64,000 nt of DNA from assembly GCA_050998805.1 (NCBI GenBank), contig JBPCPV010000055.1, positions 1 through 64,000 on the forward strand, given 5' to 3'. The notes beneath the pieces are model-generated. The model saw only the letters and a program-made list of their open reading frames with translations, searched no databases and was not told the DNA's origin. Below are positions 52,559 through 58,929 of the stretch, in pieces. Each line of letters opens with the position of its first letter. Within the stretch, counting starts at the first letter, position 1. Made by a program: the position numbers and the translations under genes. The DNA comes from JAICKM01 sp050998805. Its GTDB lineage: Bacteria; Chloroflexota; Chloroflexia; QHBQ01; JAICKM01.

Positions 52559-53275
52559 TTAATCTTCGCCTAGATATGCTTTCCGCACCTGCTCGCTCTT
52601 GAGCAGGTTGGCCCCGGTGTCTTCAAGGACGATGCGGCCGGTTTCGATGACGTAGCCCCGGTGGGCGATTTGGAGGGCGAGGAGCGCGTTTTGCTCCACG
52701 AGCAGGATGGTGGTCGCGCCGCCGGCGTTTAGGTCGCGGATGATGCTGAAGATCGTCTCGACGAGGATCGGGGAGAGGCCCATCGAAGGCTCGTCGAGCA
52801 GCAGGAGCTGGGGCTTGCTCATCAGCGCGCGGCCCATCGCGAGCATCTGCTGCTCGCCGCCGGAGAGAGTGCCGCCCTGCTGGGTCAGGCGCTCTTTGAG
52901 GCGGGGGAAGAGCACGAGCACCCGGTCCAGGTCGGCGGCTATGCCTGCGGCGTCCTTTCGCGCGAACGCGCCCATCTCGAGGTTCTCGCGGACGCTCATG
53001 CGGCGGAAGATGCGGCGGCCTTCGGGCGAGTGGGCGATGCCGAGGTGGACCATGCGCTCCGGCGGCTGGTTGTCGATCCGCTTGCCTTCGAGGGTGATAC
53101 GGCCCTGGCGCGGGTGTAACATGCCGGAGATGGTGCGTAAGGTTGTCGTCTTGCCGGCGCCGTTACTGCCGATCAGGGTGACGATCTCGCCCTTGTTGAC
53201 CGTCAGGGAGACGCCTTTCAGCGCCTTGATGTTGCCGTAGTAAGTTTCGATGCCGTCAACTTCAAGTAAGGCCAT
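52559..53275 (-). CDS. livF: Branched-chain amino-acid ABC transporter ATPase LivF
   Basis: 238 residues. Walker A GSNGAGKTTT, Q-loop region, signature LSGGEQQMLAMGRALM, Walker B LLLLDEPSMGL and a switch His in LVEQN context are consistent with LivF. It powers import of the ligand captured by the LivK-type lipoprotein. Its start overlaps the end of the preceding livG by 14 nt. It is the last gene of the livK-H-M-G-G-F operon. Confidence 0.94.
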   Translation of the reverse strand: MALLEVDGIETYYGNIKALKGVSLTVNKGEIVTLIGSNGAGKTTTLRTISGMLHPRQGRITLEGKRIDNQPPERMVHLGIAHSPEGRRIFRRMSVRENLEMGAFARKDAAGIAADLDRVLVLFPRLKERLTQQGGTLSGGEQQMLAMGRALMSKPQLLLLDEPSMGLSPILVETIFSIIRDLNAGGATTILLVEQNALLALQIAHRGYVIETGRIVLEDTGANLLKSEQVRKAYLGED

Positions 53276-54092
53276 TGCCGGCTCCTGAGTAGAGGTTCCG
53301 CGCCGTCTGCGCGCGGCCCAGATAGGCTTCGACCACGCGCGGGTCGTTCCGCACCTCGTCGGGGGTGCCCTCGGCGATCTTCACGCCGTAGTTCAGCACG
53401 GTCACGCGCTCAGAGATCCGCATTACGACCTTCATATCATGCTCTATCAGCAGCACGGTGAGGCCAAGCTCGTGCTGTAGGCGCTTGATCAGGTCCATCA
53501 TGGCGACGGTTTCCTGCGGGTTCATACCGGCGGTCGGCTCGTCAAGCATCAGCAGCTTCGGGTCGGCGGCGAGGGCGCGTGCGATTTCGAGGCGGCGCTG
53601 GTCGCCGAAGGAGAGGTTCTTCGCAAGCCGGGTTTCGTCTCCGCCAAGGCCGACAGAGCCGAGCAAATCACGCGCCCTGGTTCTGGCATCGGCTTCTTCG
53701 GTGAGGGCAATGGGGCTGTGCGTGAGGGTGGCCCAGAGGCTGGCGTGCAGGCGGGAATGTTCGCCGACGAGCACATTGTCGAGCACGGTCATGTTGCCGA
53801 AGAGCCGGGTGTTCTGGAAGGTGCGCGTGATGCCGAGTGCGGCCACCCTGTCCGGCGGCAGGCCGGTGATCGGTCCGCCGTTGAACCAGATTTCGCCGCC
53901 GGACGGCTTGTAGACGCCGGAGAGGATGTTGAAGAAGACCGTCTTGCCGGCACCGTTCGGGCCGATGATGCTGACGATGGCGTGCCGGGGTATCTCGAAG
54001 TCGATTCCGTCGAGCGCGGCGAGTTCCGCGAAGGTTTTCGTGATGCCGATCGCCCTCAAGAGCAGGGGACGATATAAGCCGGTGTCATCCAT
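53262..54092 (-). CDS. livG: ABC transporter ATPase LivG, copy 2 in operon order
   Basis: 276 residues. Walker A GPNGAGKTVFF, LivG-type ITRTFQNTRLFGNMTVLDNVLVG, signature LSFGDQRRLEIARAL, Walker B LLMLDEPTAGMNP and EHDMKVVM. The long insert between Walker A and the signature is typical of LivG rather than LivF. It is closely similar to the livG immediately upstream (54113), from which it is 20 nt away. Two LivG ATPases plus one LivF in one operon is unusual; LivG/LivF heterodimers normally use one of each. Confidence 0.92.
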   Translation of the reverse strand: MDDTGLYRPLLLRAIGITKTFAELAALDGIDFEIPRHAIVSIIGPNGAGKTVFFNILSGVYKPSGGEIWFNGGPITGLPPDRVAALGITRTFQNTRLFGNMTVLDNVLVGEHSRLHASLWATLTHSPIALTEEADARTRARDLLGSVGLGGDETRLAKNLSFGDQRRLEIARALAADPKLLMLDEPTAGMNPQETVAMMDLIKRLQHELGLTVLLIEHDMKVVMRISERVTVLNYGVKIAEGTPDEVRNDPRVVEAYLGRAQTARNLYSGAGNGLT

Positions 54093-54112
54093 AGAAGTCC
54101 TCGCTCCGTCTG

Positions 54113-54961
54113 TCAGGCGGTTGTGCCGGCGCGACCGAGATATGCCTCGATCACGCGGGGGTTGGCCCGAACCTCTGCCGGGCTGCCCTCGGCGATCTTC
54201 ACTCCGTAGTCGAGCACCGAAATCCGCTCAGAGAGTCCCATGACGACCTTCATATCGTGCTCGATGAGCAAGACAGTCAGTTTGAGCCGGTCACGGACCG
54301 AGCGGATAAACTCGATCAGGTCGGAGGTTTCGTTCGGGTTCATGCCGGCGGTCGGCTCGTCGAGCAGCAGCAGCTTCGGGTCGCTGGCTAGGGCGCGTGC
54401 GATCTCTAAGCGGCGCTGGTCCCCATAGGGGAGGTTCTTCGCCATCTCCTCAGCGTTATCGGCGAGGCCGACGAAATCGAGGAGGCCCATCGCCGTTTCG
54501 CGGGAGCCAGCCTCCTCGTTGCGGACGGCTGGGGTGCGGAGCACGACGCCGACCAGCCCAGCCTTCATGCGGGAGTGCCGCCCGACAAGTACGTTTTCGA
54601 GCACGGTCATGTTTGAGAAGAGGCGGATGTTCTGAAAGGTACGGGCGATGCCGAGCGAAGTGATGCGGGAGGGGTCTATGCCGGTGATCGGGGTTCCGTC
54701 GAAGATCAGCTCGCCGCTCGTCGGCTTGTAGATGCCGGTGATGGTGTTGAAGAAGGTCGTCTTGCCTGCGCCGTTCGGGCCGATCAGGCTGACTATTGAG
54801 CCGCGTGGGATGGTGAAGTCCACGCTGTTGACGGCGACGAGGCCCCCGAAGCGCATGGTGATGGCTTTGGCGACCAGCAGGTTCTTGGCGTCGTGTAGAG
54901 CACTTCCGTCTTGCTGAGGAGCGACCGCGACAGGCGCGTCAGTCTGCGGTTGTCGGGTCAT
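54113..54961 (-). CDS. livG: ABC transporter ATPase LivG, copy 1 in operon order
   Basis: 282 residues. Walker A GPNGAGKTTFF, LGIARTFQNIRLFSNMTVLENVLVG, signature LPYGDQRRLEIARAL, Walker B LLLLDEPTAGMNP and LIEHDMKVVM. The first 25 residues are a non-conserved extension with respect to its paralogue. Its ATG overlaps the livM stop by 4 nt (ATGA), so it is coupled to the permease. It is the likely original livG, with the next gene a tandem duplicate (inference from position). Confidence 0.93.
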   Translation of the reverse strand: MTRQPQTDAPVAVAPQQDGSALHDAKNLLVAKAITMRFGGLVAVNSVDFTIPRGSIVSLIGPNGAGKTTFFNTITGIYKPTSGELIFDGTPITGIDPSRITSLGIARTFQNIRLFSNMTVLENVLVGRHSRMKAGLVGVVLRTPAVRNEEAGSRETAMGLLDFVGLADNAEEMAKNLPYGDQRRLEIARALASDPKLLLLDEPTAGMNPNETSDLIEFIRSVRDRLKLTVLLIEHDMKVVMGLSERISVLDYGVKIAEGSPAEVRANPRVIEAYLGRAGTTA

Positions 54962-56181
54962 CCGTCACCTCCGCGCGTATCAGGGTCGGATTGGTCGGCC
55001 TCGCGCGTGTCGTAGACTTCCTGGCGCTCGGCCTGGCTGATGTCGGCCGTCTCGGGATGGAGTTCGGCCTTGCGGCGCCTGCTCGGCAGCAGGCCCTCGG
55101 GCCGGAAGAGCATGAACAGCACGAGAGTGATGCCGTAGATGAAGAAGATGTTCGTTCCGAGGTTGAGGTGGATCAGGAAGTCGGAATGGATGCTGCGGCC
55201 AAGATCGTTGAGCCAGTTGTTGAGCTGGATGAGCAGCACGGTTTGCAGCAAGTAGATGACTATCGCGCCGACGATCACGCCCCAGAGGTTGCCCATGCCG
55301 CCGAGGATCACCATGCAGAGGATGAGCACCGATTGGCTGAAGTTGAATGAGTTGGGGTCGGCGAAGCCGAGGTGGGCGGCGTAGAACGTGCCCGCGAAGC
55401 CCGCGAAGCCTGCGCCGAGTCCGAAGGCGAGCAGCTTGGTGATCGTCGTGTTGATGCCCATGCTGGCCGCCGCCAGCTCGTCCTCTCGGATCGCCATCCA
55501 TGCACGCCCGATGCGGGAGTCCCGTAGGCGATTGATCACGAAGATCGCAAAGCCGGCCAGCACGAGCACCAGATAATAGAAGCCGATGTTGTCGTTGTTG
55601 GCTCCGATGACGAAGCTGCCGATTGCCGGCTTGTCTATGCCGGAGATCCCGTCTGCGCCGCCGGTGAGGCTGTCGAGGTTCAGGATGAAAGTCGGCACAA
55701 TTTCGCCGAAGCCCAGGGTGACGATAGCGAGGTAGTCGCCGCGCAGCCGCAACGTGGGCGCGCCGAAGGCGACGCCGAACAGGGCGGTGATGCCGGCAGA
55801 CAGGAAGAGCATGATCCAAAACGGGATGTGGATGCCCTTCCAGCTCGATGCCAGTATCGAGTAGCTGTAGGTGCCGATGGCGAAGAAAGCGGCGTATCCC
55901 AGGTCGAGGAGGCCGGCGTAGCCGACGACGATGTTGAGGCCGAGCGCGAGCAAGATGAAGGCCCCGGTGTCTGCGGCAGCGTTGATGTTCGACTGGCTAT
56001 AGATGCCCCCGCCCGGCAAGACGAGGATATGGGCCTCGGCGAGCATCTGGGGCACCGGCAGGAGGATCAGCAGAGTGCCGATGATCGCGGCTGTGATCAT
56101 CGAACGGCGGCTCGCGCGGGCGGGGGCGGGGAAGATGCTGCCGCCGGTAGGCCGAACGCGGTTGCGTTGTGTCTGTTGCAT
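54958..56181 (-). CDS. livM: Branched-chain amino-acid ABC transporter permease LivM
   Basis: 407 residues. About ten TM helices with LivM hallmarks: LLALGLNIVVGYAGLLDLGYAAFFAIGTY, LRLRGDYLAIVTLGFGEI, RIGRAWMAIREDELAAASMGIN (the ATPase-coupling loop) and GGMGNLWGVIVGA. A C-terminal hydrophilic tail of about 40 residues (ending DQSDPDTRGGDG) is longer than usual. It lies 7 nt after livH and overlaps the first livG by 4 nt. Confidence 0.94.
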   Translation of the reverse strand: MQQTQRNRVRPTGGSIFPAPARASRRSMITAAIIGTLLILLPVPQMLAEAHILVLPGGGIYSQSNINAAADTGAFILLALGLNIVVGYAGLLDLGYAAFFAIGTYSYSILASSWKGIHIPFWIMLFLSAGITALFGVAFGAPTLRLRGDYLAIVTLGFGEIVPTFILNLDSLTGGADGISGIDKPAIGSFVIGANNDNIGFYYLVLVLAGFAIFVINRLRDSRIGRAWMAIREDELAAASMGINTTITKLLAFGLGAGFAGFAGTFYAAHLGFADPNSFNFSQSVLILCMVILGGMGNLWGVIVGAIVIYLLQTVLLIQLNNWLNDLGRSIHSDFLIHLNLGTNIFFIYGITLVLFMLFRPEGLLPSRRRKAELHPETADISQAERQEVYDTREADQSDPDTRGGDG

Positions 56182-56188
56182 AGCGGGC

Positions 56189-57139
56189 CTACACTTTCTC
56201 CGCGACGCGCTGGCCGAGCAGCCCCGAAGGCCGGAAGACCAGGATGCCGATCAGCACCAGGAAGACCACGGCTTGCGTCCACTTGGTGTCGAAGAATGTA
56301 TCGCTATAGGCTTCGACCAGGCCGATTATAAACCCGCCGAGCATGGCACCGGGGATATTGCCGATGCCGCCCAAGACTGCGGCGGTGAACGCTCGTAGCC
56401 CCGCCTGGAAGCCTACCTGGAACTGCACCACCTGGATAATCATGCCGTAGAGTATCGCTCCGGCCCCGGCGAGGGCCGCGCCGATGAAGAAGGTAAGCGC
56501 GATCGTGTTGTTGACGTTGATACCCATGAGCTGGGCGGTATCCCTGTCGAGCGCGGTGGCCCGCATCGCCTTGCCGAGCTTGGTGCGCTGCACGAAGAGG
56601 GTCAGCAGCGCCATGAGCGTGACGCTCACTATCAGCAGTAGAATGGACTTGCTGCGTATAATTACAGATCCGTCGGCGATAGCGAACTTGTAGATATTGT
56701 CTTGGAAGATAGCGGGGAAACTGATCTGGCTTGGGCCGCGCCAGTCCTCGCCGATGTTTTGGAGGATGTAGGACACGCCGATGGCCGAGATTAGGGGGGC
56801 GAGCTTTGGGGCGTTACGCAGGGGGCGGTAAGCGACCCGCTCGATAACCACTCCGAGCAGGCCGGTGACGAGCATGGTCACGGGGAAAGCGACGAGGAGT
56901 ACGCCTACCACCGCGAGGGGGTCGGTAAGAAACGTCTGCTGGTTGTTGATGCCGAACACGCCGACAACGCTGATCGCTGTGAAGCTGCCGAGCATGAAGA
57001 TGTCGCCGTGGGCGAAGTTAATGAGTTCGATGATCCCGTAGACCATCGTGTAGCCGAGGGCGACTAGAGCGTAGATAGATCCTTTAGAGAGGCCGTTCAC
57101 CAACTGTTGTAGCAACAAGGCGATGGTGATGTGTTCCAA
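56189..57139 (-). CDS. livH: Branched-chain amino-acid ABC transporter permease LivH
   Basis: About 316 residues. LivH pattern: QQLVNGLSKGSIYALVALGYTMVYGIIELINFAHGD, GVVIERVAYRPLRNAPKLAPLISAIG, GKAMRATALDRDTAQLMGINVN and FTAAVLGGIGNIPGAMLGG. I prefer the TTG at 57139 because it is preceded by GGAGCGAGGA and gives the normal LivH N terminus; the ATG at 57178 would add a 13-residue non-conserved extension. A strong hairpin (57175-57210) separates it from livK. Confidence 0.93.
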   Translation of the reverse strand: MEHITIALLLQQLVNGLSKGSIYALVALGYTMVYGIIELINFAHGDIFMLGSFTAISVVGVFGINNQQTFLTDPLAVVGVLLVAFPVTMLVTGLLGVVIERVAYRPLRNAPKLAPLISAIGVSYILQNIGEDWRGPSQISFPAIFQDNIYKFAIADGSVIIRSKSILLLIVSVTLMALLTLFVQRTKLGKAMRATALDRDTAQLMGINVNNTIALTFFIGAALAGAGAILYGMIIQVVQFQVGFQAGLRAFTAAVLGGIGNIPGAMLGGFIIGLVEAYSDTFFDTKWTQAVVFLVLIGILVFRPSGLLGQRVAEKV

Positions 57140-57174
57140 AGTCCTCGCTCCTCTTGTGCTGGGGCTAAGGTGTA

Positions 57175-57210
57175 GCAAGGGGGCGGCCCCTGGGCGGAGC
57201 CGCCCCTTGC
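57175..57210 (-). terminator. Intercistronic hairpin between livK and livH
   Basis: GCAAGGGG-CGGC pairs with GCCG-CCCCCTTGC (one bulge), a stem of about 12 bp with a 10-nt loop. No long U-tract follows. It probably acts as an attenuator or mRNA stabiliser that lets the binding protein be made in excess over the permeases (inference from the common arrangement in such operons). Confidence 0.6.
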
Positions 57211-57230
57211 GGGTGACGGGTTAGCTCTGC

Positions 57231-58685
57231 TTACTTGACCGCGAACTTCTGCTGGTCAACGTATGTCCAGGTACCCGACTTAACCTGGTAGATCGAGATC
57301 CATCGGTTTGTCGTGTCGCCTTGCGCGTCGAAGCTGGTCGTGCCGATCGCGCCCTGGTAGTTGGTTGTGGCGGCGATGGCGGCGCGGATAGCTTCGCGAT
57401 CCTTCTTGCCGGCTGTCTTCATGGCTGCGATGATGATGTTCGTCGCATCGAAGGCGTTGGCCGAGTATGCCTGGGGCACGCCCTGCCACTGGTCGGAGGC
57501 ATTGGCTGCCTTGTAGGTGTCAATGAAGGTTTTGGCGTTCGGCAGCAGGTTCGCGTTGACGGCCGCTACCGTGCCGTAGTCGCCTTCGGTGTCAGCACCG
57601 CCGGCGGTGACGTAGCCGCTCTCAACGATGCCGTCGCCGCCCATGAGCGGGATATTCAGGCCGGCGGGCTTCATGGCCTTGCGGGCCGCAGGGATGCCGT
57701 TCGACTGAGTGCCGCCATAGTAGAGGATGTCGGGGCCGGCGGCGGCGACCTTGCTCATGATCGAGCTGAAGTCGGCGGTGGTATGCGGCACGCCGTCATG
57801 TCCGAGCACGGTGCCGCCCTTGGCCTTGAACTCTTTCTCGAACTCGTTGGCGATGCCCTTGCCGTAAACCTCGGTGTCGTCGAGGATATAGGCTTTGCGC
57901 TTACCGAGCTTATCGTAGGCGTAGTCCGCGCCGACCGGACCCTGGATGTTGTCTGTGGTGCAGACACGGAAGTAGGTGATCTTGCCGCTGGGCCGCAGGG
58001 CCGCGAGGTTCGGGTTGAACGAAGCAAGAGTCAGATCGGTCGCGGTGTTCGACGGGCTGATGTTGGCGAGGCCGGCGGTGTTAAGCTTAGGCATCATGGC
58101 GCGGGCCACGTTGCTGTTGAAGGGGCCGACCATCGCCATCACGTCGGGATCGGCGATAAAGGCGTCGGCGTTCTTCGAGCCTTGCGCGGGGTCGTGTGCC
58201 TGGCTGCCGGGGGGCACATCGTCGAGGAAGAACATCTGGAGGTTGTACTGCTTGCCGTCGAGGGTGACGCCGCCTGCGGCGTTCGCCTGGTCAATGGCGA
58301 GTTGGATGCCCTGGCGGGTGGGGATGCCGTTCGCGCCCTCAGCGCCTCCTACCGGCAGGTCCACCGCGATCTTGACGACAGAGCCGGAAGCCGCGCCCGG
58401 GGTGGTGCCCATCATAGCGGTGGGCGACATCATGGCGGTAGCTTGCATGGCGGGGGTGGCGGCCATCATGGCGGTCGCGGTCATATCCGGTGCCATAGCG
58501 GTAGGTGCCATTGCGGTGGCGGCCATCATGGCGGTCGGAGTAAGGTCAGTCGTGCCGGCTGCGGGGCCGGTGGTCGTGGCTGTCGCGGCTGCGGGGGTGT
58601 CGGTCGGGTTGCCGCAAGCCGTCAGCAGCATACTCATGCCGATACCGGCCGAGAGCAGGGTCATGCTAATTTGAGTTTTTTTCAT
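57231..58685 (-). CDS. livK: Branched-chain amino-acid-type substrate-binding lipoprotein LivK
   Basis: 484 residues. Lipoprotein signal with lipobox LLTAC (Cys24). A linker of about 80 residues is dominated by Thr, Ala and Met (repeated TAMM/TAMAP units, about 35-105). The type I periplasmic-binding fold follows: IAVDLPVGGAEGANGIPTRQGIQLAIDQANAAGG, then AMVGPFNSNVARAMMPKLN and YGGTQSNGIPAARKAM. It captures a small ligand, plausibly a branched-chain amino acid, amide or urea-like compound; specificity cannot be read. First gene of the operon, with a consensus promoter and a 5' leader of about 210 nt. Confidence 0.93.
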   Translation of the reverse strand: MKKTQISMTLLSAGIGMSMLLTACGNPTDTPAAATATTTGPAAGTTDLTPTAMMAATAMAPTAMAPDMTATAMMAATPAMQATAMMSPTAMMGTTPGAASGSVVKIAVDLPVGGAEGANGIPTRQGIQLAIDQANAAGGVTLDGKQYNLQMFFLDDVPPGSQAHDPAQGSKNADAFIADPDVMAMVGPFNSNVARAMMPKLNTAGLANISPSNTATDLTLASFNPNLAALRPSGKITYFRVCTTDNIQGPVGADYAYDKLGKRKAYILDDTEVYGKGIANEFEKEFKAKGGTVLGHDGVPHTTADFSSIMSKVAAAGPDILYYGGTQSNGIPAARKAMKPAGLNIPLMGGDGIVESGYVTAGGADTEGDYGTVAAVNANLLPNAKTFIDTYKAANASDQWQGVPQAYSANAFDATNIIIAAMKTAGKKDREAIRAAIAATTNYQGAIGTTSFDAQGDTTNRWISIYQVKSGTWTYVDQQKFAVK

Positions 58686-58894
58686 GTAGAAAAGTCTCCT
58701 CCTAAGAAACTGGTAAATCGGTCGAAACGTGGTGGTCTCCGTTTCTGTGGGCTGCCCTCGCCCGCTGCACCCTGGGGTGCGTAACTGGAGACCGTACTTC
58801 TAGTCCGTTGGAAAGGCGATAGACCTCCTTTCTTCGGCTTGCCATCCCTGGGCTGCGGCGAACCGCAGGCGCGTGGACTCCAGCCTAAGGTATT
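58686..58894 (-). ncRNA. Structured 5' leader of the liv operon (candidate riboswitch or attenuator)
   Basis: About 209 nt between the predicted start and the livK ATG. Stems found by eye (coordinates pair): 58853-58858/58863-58868 (CTGCGG with UUCG loop), 58811-58816/58827-58832, and 58802-58806/58875-58879 enclosing both. A second domain has 58734-58740/58787-58793 (GGTCTCC/GGAGACC) enclosing 58767-58771/58776-58780 and 58749-58752/58760-58763. AGGAGG precedes the ATG. I could not match it to a known riboswitch class. No covariation was tested. Confidence 0.5.
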
Positions 58895-58900
58895 GGTCGC

Positions 58901-58929
58901 ATTATAGAGGGGATGTCCCGGCTTGTCAA
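58901..58929 (-). promoter_or_regulatory. Consensus sigma70 promoter of the liv operon
   Basis: Minus strand: TTGACA (58924-58929), a 17-nt spacer and TATAAT (58901-58906), a perfect match. The -35 overlaps the end of the upstream DUF2298 gene by a few bases. Confidence 0.88.

Noticed and set aside
57321..58784. 487-codon open frame antisense to livK
   Set aside because: livK is unambiguous; the antisense product is low-complexity and runs through the livK leader.
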